Position numbers and translations under genes: made by a program. The notes under the pieces were generated by a model. The model ran no database searches, was not told where the DNA came from, and saw only the letters and a list, made by a program, of their open reading frames with translations. A stretch of DNA of 64,000 nucleotides, taken from the NCBI GenBank assembly GCA_021298835.1, contig JAJTHG010000022.1, positions 1 through 64,000 on the forward strand. The letters run 5' to 3'. This document shows, one piece after another, positions 7,705 to 19,600 of this stretch. This DNA comes from Gemmatimonadota bacterium (GTDB lineage Bacteria > Gemmatimonadota > Gemmatimonadetes > Gemmatimonadales > Gemmatimonadaceae). Each line of letters opens with the position of its first letter. The first letter of the stretch is position 1.

Positions 7705-8297
7705 GGGTCCTCCGCCTGCCACGGCGCGTCCCCGGCGAACTCGCGGTCGCTCGTCGCCGGGACGACCCCGGTGCGCTGGTGGAAGCGGGCCGCGAACTGC
7801 GCCAACCGCTCGGTGGTGAAGCCGAGGCGCGGGAGCCCGAGGACGGCGATCGCCGCCTCGATCGCGGTCGGCTCGCCCTCGACCTCGACGAGGACGTCCA
7901 TGCGGGGATACTCCTCGAAGCGCACCGTGGCCTCGCCCAGCTGGTACTGGGCGATGGTGCGGTCGATCTCGCGCGTCACGGCGTAGCCGAGCAGCTCGAG
8001 CATGCGTCCGAGCGCGTCCGGGTCGCCGACCTGGCTGGTGAGTTCGTCGCGGATCTTGTAGCCGTCCTCGAGCCGCGTCGGGCCCTTCCAGTCGAGCGCG
8101 GCGCGCACGGTGGTCGCGGTGCGGTAGGTGCGCAGGCGCAGCACCACGTCCACCGCCAGCAGCCGACGGTCGGCGGTGTCGTACCGGCGATCCTCGAGCC
8201 GCCCCTCGAACACGAGGCGACCGCCCGCCGCCTCGACGGCGTGCCGGCACCGCCATACGTCGTCAACGACGCTCTTGAGCTCGACCTCGCGCAGCAA
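7701..8297 (-). CDS. CYTH-domain protein (class IV adenylate cyclase/triphosphatase fold)
   Basis: A 198-residue CYTH-domain protein. The signature EVELK (ExExK) at residues 4-8 is followed by the alternating charged strands that build the triphosphate tunnel, including RLEDRRYDT, RLRTYR and RFEEYPRMDVLVEVEG. Members are class IV adenylate cyclases, thiamine triphosphatases or inorganic triphosphatases; the sequence alone does not decide which. The start is TTG at 8297, the only start that places the ExExK motif at the N-terminus where it always lies; it is 12 bp after the HAD gene's stop. The 3' end overlaps the next gene by GTGA. Confidence 0.85.
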   Translation of the reverse strand: MLREVELKSVVDDVWRCRHAVEAAGGRLVFEGRLEDRRYDTADRRLLAVDVVLRLRTYRTATTVRAALDWKGPTRLEDGYKIRDELTSQVGDPDALGRMLELLGYAVTREIDRTIAQYQLGEATVRFEEYPRMDVLVEVEGEPTAIEAAIAVLGLPRLGFTTERLAQFAARFHQRTGVVPATSDREFAGDAPWQAEDP

Positions 8298-8309
8298 CGC
8301 CGGCGGTCC

Positions 8310-8996
8310 TCAGCAGGTGAGGATGCACTCGACGACGCGCGTCACGTCGGCGAGATCGTCGAGCACCACGTGCGGGTCGTGCGCCGCCAGCGCCGCGGGA
8401 CCGTAGCGGCCGGTGGCGACCGCGACCGCCCGCGCCCCCTGGGCGTGGGCGCAGCCGATGTCGAGCGGCGTGTCGCCGATGATCACGAGCGTGTCGCGCG
8501 GGACGGGGCGGCCCAGCGACGCCTCCGCGCGTTCGCGCGCGATGCGCGGCAGCTCCGGCCGGTGCTCGTGGTCCGAGCCGTAGGCGGCCACGCGGAAGCG
8601 GGTCGCGTCGATCCCGGCGGCCCCGAGCTTCACCCGCGCCCCCTCGACGATGTTGCCCGTCAGGAGCCCCAGCACCACGTCGTCGCGTCCGTCGAGCGCG
8701 TCGAGGACGGCGGGCACCCCCGCCAGCGCCCGGATCGGCGAGGCAGCGGCCTCGGCGCGCAGCTCGTCGAGGTAGCGCGCGAAGACGCGCGGCATCCCGG
8801 CCGCGATCGCTGCCTCGTCGTGTCCGTCCCCGAGCATGAGCTCGCGCACGATCTGGCGGTCGGTCTTGCCGTCGTAGGCGTAGCCATCCGGACCGACGCC
8901 GCCGAACACCTCGCGGAGCGCGCGCTCCATCGCCCGGCGGCCGGCCCCGCCGCTGGCCAGCAGCGTGCCGTCGATGTCGAACAGCGCGATCCGCAT
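8310..8996 (-). CDS. HAD-family phosphatase, phosphoglycolate-phosphatase-like
   Basis: A 228-residue HAD hydrolase. Motif I is the N-terminal FDIDGT with the nucleophilic Asp and acid/base Asp. The Ser/Thr of motif II sits in GLLTGN, and motif IV is IGDTPLDIGCA. A four-helix cap lies between motifs I and II, as in phosphoglycolate phosphatases and beta-phosphoglucomutases. The start at 8996 puts motif I at residue 6. It follows the EamA gene by 13 bp and precedes the CYTH gene by 12 bp in one minus-strand run. Substrate not predictable. Confidence 0.9.
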   Translation of the reverse strand: MRIALFDIDGTLLASGGAGRRAMERALREVFGGVGPDGYAYDGKTDRQIVRELMLGDGHDEAAIAAGMPRVFARYLDELRAEAAASPIRALAGVPAVLDALDGRDDVVLGLLTGNIVEGARVKLGAAGIDATRFRVAAYGSDHEHRPELPRIARERAEASLGRPVPRDTLVIIGDTPLDIGCAHAQGARAVAVATGRYGPAALAAHDPHVVLDDLADVTRVVECILTC

Positions 8997-9009
8997 CAGC
9001 GCGCGCCCG

Positions 9010-9951
9010 TCACAACCGCACCAGCACGAGGCCCAGCATCGTTCCCGTCGCGCCCAGCAGTTGCCACGCGGTCGGGGCTTCGTGCAGCAGCAGCGCCCCC
9101 ACCGCGAGCGCCACCACCGGCTGCAGGTTCGAGTACATCGCCGTCCGCGTCGGCCCGAGGACGCGCAGCCCGCGGTACCACGCGAGGTAGCCGAGCGCGA
9201 TCGCCAGCACGCCGGCATAGCCCACGGCCCCCCACGCGCTCGCCGGGATCGCCCCCCAGGTCACGCGACCGAGTTCCGGGAGGCCCACGAGCAGGAGCGG
9301 GACGGCACCCCCGAGCATCGTGACCGCCGAGAGCGTCACCGGCGCCACCGTCTCGGTGTAGGGGCGCAGCATCGTCGTGTAGCCCACCCAGCACCACACG
9401 GCCACGAAGGCCATCAGGTCGCCCGACAGGGATCCGCCCGGTGCCCCGCCCGCCGCGCCGCCGAGGATGACCAGCGCGAGCCCGGCGATGGAGACGGCGA
9501 TCCCCGCCACGCCGCGCGGCGTCAGCACGTCGGTCCCGCGGACGCGCCCGACGAGCGCGAGCATCGCCGGCGTCGAGGAGATGACGATCGCCACGTTGGC
9601 CGAGCGCGTGTGGGCGACGGCCTCGACGAAGAGCACCTGGTAGATGCCGTTCCCGAGCAGGCCGAGCGCGAGGAGCGTCCGCCACTGGCTGCTCGTCGGC
9701 CGCGGTTCGCGCAGCGCGCGCGCGGCGGCGAAGAGGAGCGCGGTGGCGAGCCCCACCCGTACCGCGTTGAAGGCGAGCGGACCGAACTCGGACGCGCCGT
9801 GCTTGACCACCGCGAAGTTCCCGCCCCAGATGCAGGCGAGCACGAGCAGGGCGACGTCGGTGGCGGAGAAGGCGGGCCGCGGTACCCCGGCGGGGTGCGG
9901 GCCCGCCGCCCCGGAGGCGTCGGCCGCGACGGCCGGCGATGCGGTCGGCAT
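9010..9951 (-). CDS. EamA/DMT-superfamily transporter
   Basis: A 313-residue inner-membrane protein with about ten hydrophobic helices in two EamA repeats. The first begins near residue 30 with the typical IWGGNFAVVK and the second near 175. The first 28 residues are Ala/Pro-rich and cytoplasmic. Such transporters export amino acids or metabolites; the substrate is unknown. It heads the minus-strand run to acpS. TAGCTT lies 6 nt before the ATG and no Shine-Dalgarno is visible. Confidence 0.92.
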   Translation of the reverse strand: MPTASPAVAADASGAAGPHPAGVPRPAFSATDVALLVLACIWGGNFAVVKHGASEFGPLAFNAVRVGLATALLFAAARALREPRPTSSQWRTLLALGLLGNGIYQVLFVEAVAHTRSANVAIVISSTPAMLALVGRVRGTDVLTPRGVAGIAVSIAGLALVILGGAAGGAPGGSLSGDLMAFVAVWCWVGYTTMLRPYTETVAPVTLSAVTMLGGAVPLLLVGLPELGRVTWGAIPASAWGAVGYAGVLAIALGYLAWYRGLRVLGPTRTAMYSNLQPVVALAVGALLLHEAPTAWQLLGATGTMLGLVLVRL

Positions 9952-9957
9952 GCGGGG

Positions 9958-9979
9958 AAGCTAGTCGGTCGGGTATCTT
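9958..9979. promoter_or_regulatory. Divergent -10-like hexamers in a 34-bp intergenic region
   Basis: TAGCTT (minus, 9963-9958) lies exactly 6 nt before the EamA ATG, and TATCTT (plus, 9974-9979) lies exactly 6 nt before the ATG at 9986. The whole divergent intergenic region is 34 bp. A -10 hexamer normally ends 6 nt before the transcript start, so both messages would begin at their start codons. No -35 match is evident. Confidence 0.5.
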
Positions 9980-9985
9980 CCGGGG

Positions 9986-10423
9986 ATGCACGTGTCCTTC
10001 GCCCTCTTCGCCGACGCCGCCAACCTCTCGCAGGAGGGGAAGCTCAACGTCCTCGGGGTCTTCGACGCCCTGCACGTCGCCCAGTTCCCGGCGGTGCACC
10101 CGCGCGCGACGCTGGTGGTGCGGCTGAAGGGCACGCGAGCCGACATCGGCAGCCACGAGGTGGCGATGCGCTGGGTCAACCCGGCGGGGCGCGAGCTGTG
10201 GAACTCGGTGGGGACGATCGAACTCGGCGCCCTCCCCGACGGCGTCGCGGAGGCCGACCTGCCGCTCATCGCCGCGCTCGACCTCCCGGCCGACGGTCCG
10301 GGGGAGTACACGATGGAGATCGACGTGGACCGCACCGCGGCGGCGCGCGTCCCCCTGATGATCCACGGGGCGGCGCCGCTGCCGGGCCTTCAGGCACCGG
10401 GGCCGGGCGGCCTGGTCCACTGA
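9986..10423 (+). CDS. Conserved uncharacterised protein (DUF6941-like)
   Basis: A 145-residue cytoplasmic protein with a beta-sandwich-like pattern. It opens with FALFADAANLSQEGKLNV, followed by a core of alternating strands (TLVVRLKG, HEVAMRWVN, EYTMEIDVD) and a Gly/Pro-rich tail. I recall this opening from a family annotated DUF6941, without known function; that recollection is not verified. Its 3' end overlaps the convergent zinc-ribbon gene by 34 bp. A TATCTT hexamer 6 nt before the ATG suggests leaderless expression. Confidence 0.75.
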   Translation: MHVSFALFADAANLSQEGKLNVLGVFDALHVAQFPAVHPRATLVVRLKGTRADIGSHEVAMRWVNPAGRELWNSVGTIELGALPDGVAEADLPLIAALDLPADGPGEYTMEIDVDRTAAARVPLMIHGAAPLPGLQAPGPGGLVH

Positions 10424-10611
10424 CGCGGCGGTTCGGTGGTCGCCTCCGAGGCGGCCCGCGTTGCGCAGTCGGCGCACAGGACCACCCCGCGGATCGAGCA
10501 CAGCAGGCAGATGAACGTCCCGCACTCGCGACACGGATACCCTTCCGACGCCCGTCCGTCGCGGCGGCAGGCGCGGCAGCTCATGCGGTCCGAGTCGGGA
10601 ATGGCGACCAT
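10390..10611 (-). CDS. Small zinc-ribbon protein with four CxxC knuckles
   Basis: A 73-residue protein with four CxxC pairs (CRAC, CREC, CLLC, CADC), enough to bind two zinc ions. This resembles a B-box or double zinc-ribbon without other domains. The Pro-rich tail overlaps the convergent gene at 9986-10423. TAGCTT 6 nt before the ATG (10623-10618) marks a likely leaderless start. Role unknown; small zinc proteins of this type often modulate transcription or bind partner proteins. Confidence 0.7.
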   Translation of the reverse strand: MVAIPDSDRMSCRACRRDGRASEGYPCRECGTFICLLCSIRGVVLCADCATRAASEATTEPPRQWTRPPGPGA

Positions 10612-10617
10612 GCGGAG

Positions 10618-10623
10618 AAGCTA
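10618..10623 (-). promoter_or_regulatory. -10-like hexamer of the zinc-ribbon gene
   Basis: TAGCTT on the minus strand ends 6 nt before the ATG at 10611, the same sequence and spacing as upstream of the genes starting at 9951, 27528 and 27587. Confidence 0.5.
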
Positions 10624-10634
10624 TCGCCGGGCGC

Positions 10635-11986
<1,352 letters not shown>

Positions 11987-11987
<1 letters not shown>

Positions 11988-14900
11988 CAACTCAGGTCCG
12001 CACGCAATCGCCCGGCGAGCGACGCGAGGTCGAACGGTTTGTCCAACCACGGCCGGGCGGCCGCGGCGGGCGACCGGGCCGCCGACGCCTCGGCGGGGCC
12101 GGTGAACGCGACCCGGGCCGCCGCCCTGGGCGCGGTGGCGAGCAACCGGTCGTAGAGCGGCCCGGCACCGCCGGGCAGCCCGTGGTCGAGCAGGATCACG
12201 TCCCAGTCGCGGGACTGCGCGGCGCGCACCACGTCCTCGGGCTCCGCGAGGGTCAGCACCGCATCGCCGGCCTCGGCGAGCGCGCGCGCGGCGAGGCGGC
12301 GCGCGTCGGCGTCGGCGTCGGCGACGAGCACCCGCAACGACGGCGCGTCGCGCGCGGGCACCGCGGCATCGGGCACCGGCGGGTCGAGCCGCGGCAGAAC
12401 GACGTGGAAGATGGTGCCGAGCCCCGGGGTGCTTTCCACCGTGATGCGGCCGCCGTGCTCGCGTACGATCCCGTCAACCAGCGAGAGCCCGAGCCCCGTG
12501 CCCTTGCCGACCGGCTTGGTGGTGAAGAAGGGATGGAAGATCCGCGGCAGCACGTCCCTCGGGATGCCCGGCCCGCTGTCCCCCACGCGGATCGCGATCG
12601 CGTCGCCCTCGGAGGCGGCGCGCACGGTGATGCGGCGCGGCCCGTCGTGCGACTCGAGCGCGTGCTCGGCGTTGACGAGGAGGTTGAGCACCACCTGCTG
12701 GAGCTGCCCGTCGTCCGCCCACGTCGCGGGGAGCGACGCGGGCACCTCGACCTCGCACTCGATGCCGAGCACCCGCTGCGGGTAGCGCCGCAACGCGACC
12801 GTGTCGCGGATGACGGCGGCCAGGTCGGTGACGACGCGCTGCGGCCGGTTCTGGCGCGCGAAGGTGAGGAGGTTGCCGACGATCCGCGCGGCGCGCCGTG
12901 CCTCGCTCTGGATGACGCCGGCGATGTCCTGGGCATCGGTGTCGAGGCCCGGCGCCGCGACCAGCAGCTGCGCGTGCCCGATCACCCCCGTGAGCGGGTT
13001 GTTGAGCTCGTGCGCCACGCCGCTGACCAGCTCGCCGATCGCCGCCAGACGCTCCTGCAGCTGCAGCTGCTCGTGCAACCGGCGCTCGTCGGTGACGTCC
13101 CGGGCGATGCAGAGCACGCCCGTCACGCGGCCATCGTCCTCGAGAGGTGTCGTGAGCAGCGACGCGCTCCGCAGGTCCCCGCGGCCGCCGCGGTACCGGA
13201 ACTCGGCCCGCCGGACCTCGCCCTGCAGGGTTTCCCGGAGCATCCGCCAGAGCGCGTCGCGGTCGGTTGACGGGTCGATCAGCGTGGTGAACGGCCGCCC
13301 GAGCATGTCGTCGCGCGAGAGGCCAAGCGTCCGCTCGAAGACGCGATTGACGCTCGTGAGCACCCCGGCCTCGTCGAGCGTGAAGATCGCGTCGCCGGCC
13401 GCCTCGACGAGCCGGCTGTAGCGGGCCTCCGAGCGCGACAGCGCCTGCTCCCGCCGGCGCTCGTCGGTGATGTCGCGGGCGATGCCCAGCACGCCGCGGA
13501 CGCGCCCGTCCTCGCGGATCGGCGTGCTGACGACCGAGAGCAGCCGCACCTCGCCGTCCTCGCGCTGCATGGTCGCCTCGAACCGCACCGCCTCGCCGGC
13601 GACCGCGCGCCGGAAGAGGTCCGCCACCGTCGCCGCTTCGTCCGTCGCGAGGTACCGATCGACCGACTGCCCGAGCAGCGTCGAGGCCGGGACCCCGGCC
13701 AGGTCCGAGGCGGCGCTGTTGGCCGACGTGATGTGCCCCCGGCGGTCCAGTGTGTAGATGGCGTCCTTCGCGTGCTCGACGAGGTTGCGGTAGCGCGACT
13801 CCGACGTCGCGATCGCGTCGCGGGCGCGGCGCTCGTCGGTCACGTCGCGCAGCGACGCCACCAGCTCGCCGACGCGGCCGTCCGGCTCGAGCAGCGGGGC
13901 GGCGTGCACGGATACCGTGCGCACCTCGCCGTCGGCCCGGCGCATCAGGGTCTCGAACCGCTGGGGCCGGCCCTCGAACGCCGCCGCCTCGGCCCGGGAG
14001 GCGACCGCGCGCTGTTCGGGCACCACCAGCTCCTCCACCGTGCGGCCGAGCAGCCCGTCGCCGAACAGCTCGCGGGCCGCCCGGTTGGCGAAGGTCACGC
14101 GGCGCGACGCCGACGTCACCATGATCGCGTCGCTCGTCGTCTCGACGACCGAACGGTGCCGCTGCTCCAGGGCGCGCACGTCGGTGACGTCGTCGAAGGT
14201 CGCGACGACCCCGCCGCCCGGGTGAGGCGAGACGAGCAGGTCGAAGAACCGTCCGCGCGCGGTGGCGGCGACGATCCCCCGCGTGACCGCCCCCGACTGG
14301 AGGGCCTCGGCGACCGGCGCGGGGAGCGGTGTCCCGTCGTCCGGGTCGCCCTGCAGCACGGCGCCGAAGGCGCGCCCGAGCAGGGTCTGCGTCACCCCGC
14401 CCGCCAGTGCCAGCGCCCGCGCGTTGAAGCGCACGACGTGGCCGCGTTCGTCGAGCACCACCACGCCGCAGGGCACGGCATCGAAGACGACCTTCCACTC
14501 GAGCGTCGCCGCCCGTGCCTCCTCGAAGAGCCGGGCGTTGAAGACCGCCACCGCACACTGGTCGGCGAGGCGCTGCAGCGTCCGCACGTCGTCGTCGGAG
14601 AAGGGCGCCTCCCGGTCGTTGGCGGTGATCACGCCGATCACGCCGCGCGCCGTGAGGAGCGGCACCATCACCGCCCGACGGATGCTCGCCGCCCGCTGCG
14701 TCGGCCGGAACAGGTCGCCGTCCTCGGCGTCCGTCACCGTCACCGGCACGCCGTCGCGCACCACGCGCCCCTCGGCCGTCCCCTCGCGGGGGATGAGGCG
14801 GCCGGTGAGTACGGTCGAGGTCCCCACGCCGGAGACGACGTGCACGTACCGGTCGTCGAGCAGCCCCAGCCACGCGCCATTGCTCCGCAGCAGCGCCATC

Positions 14901-15667
14901 GCGTGGCGCAGGATCAGCCGCTGCACCTCGCCGGGACGGAGCGACTCCGACACCGCCGCGGCGGCAGCCGCGAGGGCCTCGCTCTGCCGACGCTCGCGTT
15001 CGCTCTCGGCGTAGAGTCGCGCGTTGCGTATCGCCGCGCCGGCGTGCAAGGCGAGCGCCTCGAGCACGTCCCGCGCCCACGCGGGCGGCTCGGAGGCCAG
15101 CCACACCGCGACGAGCACCCCTTCCAGCCGCTGGCCCGCGAGCATCGGCACCGCGAACGCGGTCGACTGGACGAACATGGCGTCGTCGAGGTCGTCGAGC
15201 ACGAGCGAGGCCGGCGACCCGGCGACCGCGCCACGCGGGCGCCCGGCGCGCGCCACGTCGGCCACGACCCCGGCCGCCAGCGCGACGGGGGCCCGCGGCA
15301 GGACCTGCCCGCGCACCGACCGCCAGCGCGTGGACACCGCCCCGGTTTCCAGCTCGACGTCGAGCACCGAGACCACGTCGGCCCCGACCATGCGCTCGAC
15401 CTGGGCACCGAGCTCCGCCGCCACCTCCGGTTCGCCCAACGACCGCGAGAGCCGGCGCACCGCCTCCTGCACCTCACGCAGCCGCAGGGCGACTGCCTCG
15501 GCGAGTTCCGCACGCTGCGTCGCCGCCGACACATCCCGCTCGAGGCGCCCGACCACCGCCCGAATGGCCTCGCCCTCGGGCCCCGAAAGCGACGCCAGCA
15601 CGTCGTGCACGGCCACGCTTGGCACGGGCACGGGCGTGCGACGCGTCGGGGGAGGAGACTCTGACAT
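11987..15667 (-). CDS. Large soluble hybrid sensor histidine kinase (GAF-GAF-PAS4-HK-REC)
   Basis: A 1226-residue kinase without membrane segments. After a helical N-terminus there are two GAF domains (about 60-215 and 235-390), four PAS domains in series (about 400-870), then a HisKA with the VAHELNN phospho-His block, a HATPase with NAEHAL, GDSGPGIP and GKGTGLGLS boxes, and a C-terminal receiver with LLDHGLP. It presumably senses cytosolic ligands, redox state or light through GAF/PAS cofactors and phosphorylates the coupled NtrC-like regulator. ATG 15667 is used. A GTG three codons upstream (15676) lies 8 nt after a TACATT hexamer and is also possible. Confidence 0.93.
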
Positions 15668-15698
15668 GATGGGCACGGGCCCAGAATGTATCGTTTCG

Positions 15699-16604
15699 CT
15701 ACAGCAACGCCACGCGATGTCGGGCGCGTCCTCCCGGCATCAGCAAACGTGCGGCCAGCGGGACGACGACAGCCCGAACGGGCGCCGATCCGATCAGTTC
15801 ACCGTCGGCTTCAGCGTCACGCAGCGGGCGAGTCTCGACCGAAACCACCGCGCCGCGGAAGAATTCGGACGAAGGATCGCCGCCGATACCGCCGGTCCCG
15901 GCGCGCCAGAAGGTCCGGATGGCGTCCCGAACCGTCCGCCAATCATAGAGGCAGACGTCCAGCTGGCCGTCGTCCGGCAGGATATCGGGACCGAAAGTGA
16001 TCCGCCCGTTCTCGACCCCGGGCAGGTTCGCGATCATCACGGCGGTGACCTCGCGTTCGATCGTCCGGTCGTCAACGCAAATCCGCACCGCGAACCGCTC
16101 GAGCCGGCGGATGGCCTGAATGCCGGTGAACGCGTAGGCGGCCGTCCCGAACCGTCGCTTGGCCTCGGCGGACGTCTCGGCGATCATGGCGACGTCGGGG
16201 CCGATGCCGACGGCGAGCGCGAAATGCCGGCCCGAATCCAGCTGTCCCAGGTCGATGGCCCGCTCGACGCCGCCAAGTACGGCGGCGACGGCGTGTTCCA
16301 CGCGCAACGGGATGCCGAGGGCGCGCACCACCTGGTTGCCGGTGCCGCCGGCGAGCAGCCCGATGGGCATCCCCTGCCCGGCCAGGGCGCCGACGACCTC
16401 CATCGCCGTGCCGTCGCCGCCGAGCGTCAGCACCACGTCGGCGTGCGGCGCGCAGGCGCGTGCCAGCTCGGCGGCGTGACCGGCGCGTTCGGTCATCACC
16501 ATGTCGCACGTCGCCCCCGTGCGGAGCACCGCCCGCCGGGCCCGCTCCGCCAGCGCCGCGCCCCGCCGCGAGGCAGGGTTCACCACGAGCAGCACGCGCG
16601 GCAC
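15699..16604 (-). CDS. Diacylglycerol kinase-family lipid kinase
   Basis: A 301-residue YegS/DgkB-type lipid kinase. The nucleotide-binding LGGDGT motif follows an N-terminal VVNPASRRG element, and GGTGNQ supplies the second glycine-rich turn. The C-terminal beta-sandwich domain is present (GILPDDGQLDV-type strand, here DILPDDGQLDV). It probably phosphorylates diacylglycerol or a related lipid at the inner membrane. The start is 4 bp after tamB stops, so it is in the tamA-tamB operon, which fits a role in envelope lipid supply. The next gene downstream is the sensor kinase. Confidence 0.92.
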   Translation of the reverse strand: MPRVLLVVNPASRRGAALAERARRAVLRTGATCDMVMTERAGHAAELARACAPHADVVLTLGGDGTAMEVVGALAGQGMPIGLLAGGTGNQVVRALGIPLRVEHAVAAVLGGVERAIDLGQLDSGRHFALAVGIGPDVAMIAETSAEAKRRFGTAAYAFTGIQAIRRLERFAVRICVDDRTIEREVTAVMIANLPGVENGRITFGPDILPDDGQLDVCLYDWRTVRDAIRTFWRAGTGGIGGDPSSEFFRGAVVSVETRPLRDAEADGELIGSAPVRAVVVPLAARLLMPGGRARHRVALL

Positions 16605-16607
16605 GGG

Positions 16608-19600
16608 TCAGAACCGCCAGGCGGCGGTGATGTCGAGGCCGATCTGCTGCGGCGTCAGGACGAAGCCGCGCACGTTCGCGACGCCGCAGAGCAGCGACTG
16701 GGTCGGCGGTTCGATGCCGCCCGACAGCGTCACGCCGCCCGCGACGCGGTACTCGAGCCGCACGCCGAACTGGTTCCAGAGCCCCGCATTGGCCTGCTGC
16801 TGCACCAGCGGACACAGGCCCGCGTCCCCGCTCAGGAACAGGCGGTCGGAGAGCTGCACGCCACCGCCGATCCGCGTCAGCGAGAGGATCTGCGAGGCGG
16901 GATCGATCGGCGCGCCCCCGGCCTGCTGGAGCCCCCGGTCGAGCCCCGCCGTCTGGATCTGCACGTAATCGAGGTACCCCAGCGACGCGATCCGGTCGGC
17001 GAGAACGGAGGAGAGCGAGGCGAGCAGCACGTTGGCCGCGGTGTTCACCGCTCCCGCGCTCTGGGTCGGATCGCCGACGCCGAAGGCCGGGGCACCGGTG
17101 ATGAGGTACGAGATGAGGTCCGACTGCGACAGCTGCGCGTTGTCCGCGCTCTCGAACGCGAGCGACGGCTGGCGCAGGGTGCCGCCGATGCGCACGCGGA
17201 TCTTGCGGTCCTGCTGCGCGAGGGTGCTGTTGAACTTGCGCACCGTGTGCACGGCGGCGATGTCGAGCCCGGGGTCGAAGTTCGGATCGATCGGCGAGAA
17301 GCTGATCTTTCCCTGCTCCACGTCGAAGGTCCGCTGCACCACGTTGCCGACGTTGAGCCGGTACGTGCCGCGGTTGACCAGCAGCGTCCCATCGAACGAC
17401 AGCAGCGCCTGCGACGAGTCGCCGCCGGCGCGTGCGACCGGCCGCCGCGCGACGCTCACCGACCCGCCGAGGTTGATGTTCGCCTCGGCCGACCGGAGCC
17501 AGACGTCCGATCCCATGGCGATCGAGACGTCCTTCACGCGGATGTTGTTCACGAGGGCGCTCGGACGCGACGGCAGCAGGCGCTCGCGCGCGAAGAGCGA
17601 CGTGTCCACGACGCGCAGGAAGTCGGGATCCGACGCGTCCACCAGCTGCTTCGACTGCCCGACGTCGGGAATGACGAGGGTGCCGCGCGTGACCTCCATC
17701 GCCCCCGCGAGCGTCGCCCCCGACGACGGGCCCGTGAGGCGCAGCGTGCCGGTCAGGTCGAGGTCGGCCAGCCGCGGCCGCGCCACGGCATTGAAGCGAT
17801 CGAGCGACAGTCGCAGGTCGAAGACGGGGTCGGTGAGTCGCGCGAAGGCAATCGTGCCACCACCCTCGAGGCGGCCGATGCGGTCCGTGCGCAAGTCGCG
17901 GCGCGACGACCGCGCGACCGATCTTGCCTCGAGGCGGTCGATGTGCAGGGAGTCGCCGGTGAAGCGCAGGGCCACCACCGCGTCGCGGAAGGCCACCTGG
18001 CCGAGGCCGGGCAGCTCGCCCGCGCCCCCGGAGAGGTCGAGGCGGCCGGTCACGCGCGGTGCCTCCCACGAGCCTCCCAGGGCCAGCGCCACGTCGAGCC
18101 GGCCGCGCAGCCGCCGCACCGCGCCGGTGAACGCCTCGAGTGCCGCGGCATCCACGCCGTCGGCCGTCAGACGTCCCTCGAGGCGCCCTGCCGTGTCGCG
18201 CCACGCGTGACCCGCCGTCAGGGCCAGGTCCACCGGCAGCGCCACCGAGCCGGTCACCAGCGTCGAGGGACCATCGAGCAGCCGGAGGTCGGCGGTCGCC
18301 CGTCGGTCGCGGTATCCGCCCGCCGCCTCGAGTCGCACCGGTCGCCCGGACGAGGGCACCACGTTCGCGACCGCCCCCCGCCAGGTCATCACGGGCGCGA
18401 GGCGCGACCCGCGCACCGTCCAATCGAGGTCGAGCGTGCCGGTCGGCGCGAGCGTCGAGCCGACCACGCGCGCCAGCGTCGCCAGCGGCACCCCGGCGAC
18501 CCGCGCGAAGCCGTCGATCGCGCCGGAGTCGGCGAAGGCCCCGCCCCCGACCACGCGCGCGCCGTCCGGGCCTTGGAGGACGAGGGAGTCGAGCGCGACC
18601 CGCCCGCCGACCTGCAGCACGTGGGCGGTGTCGGCGATGCTCCACGCCTCGTCGCCGACGACCAGCGTGCCGCGGTCGAGGCGCACACGCGTGGTGTCGC
18701 CGGCCGTGCGCACGCTGCCGCTGGCGCTGAGCGCCGGTCCGGTGCTGGCCTCGGCGCCCACGGTGACGTCGACCACGCCGTCGGGGCGCGTGTGCGCCTC
18801 GGCCGTCGCCAATACGAACTCCAAGCCGCCGGCGCGCACGGTGTCGGCGCGCAGCGTGAGGTCGAGCGCGGGGCTCCCCGTGAGGTCGCGCACGCGGACC
18901 TCCGTCTCGAGTCGCCGGCTCGACACCCCGTTGCGGACCAGCTGGTCGCCGCCGAGCGTCATCCGCACGTCGAGCGCCTGCGGGTTTCCCGCGAGCACCG
19001 CCTGCGCGCTGAGGCTGCCGGCGATCGAGTCGCCCGCCACGTCCCCCGAGGCGAGGTAGGCCCGGAGCCCGCCGAGCGAATCCACGGTGACGGCCACCGC
19101 CAGGCTGTCGCGGCGCGTCGGCCCGAGGCCAAGCCCTCCCTGCGCGGTCAGCGTCGCCGCCGACGTCTCGATGCGGAGCGAATCGACCTGGAGCAGCGAA
19201 TCGCCCAGCGTCACCCGGGCCGACGCCCCGTAGAGGCGGACGCCGTCCACCGCGCCGCGCCCCACGTCGATCGTGACCGAGCCCTCGAGGGTGGGCAGGA
19301 GGGTGTCACCGTGGATCGCGCCGCTGACGCGGCCCGTCAGGCGCGTGGCCGGCAGTGCCTCGCGACCCAGCAGGCGCCGCGCGTCCAGCGAGTCGAACGT
19401 CCACGTGCCGTCGAAGCCGATGCGCGGGTCGAGCGAGTCACCGTAGAGGTCTGCCACGCCGCGGAACGCGAGGGCCCCTTCGGGCGCGGTGAACGCGGCG
19501 CTGACGCCGAGCGAGTCGCTCGTGCCGGTGATCGCGATGGGGCCCGACATCGGGACCCGCACCGGGATGGACGGGTACGAGCGCGACAGCATCGCGAACG

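Noticed and set aside
13733-15664. A 643-codon plus-strand frame opposite the large kinase
   Set aside because: The minus strand encodes recognisable GAF and PAS domains; the opposite frame is His/Arg/Pro-rich noise.
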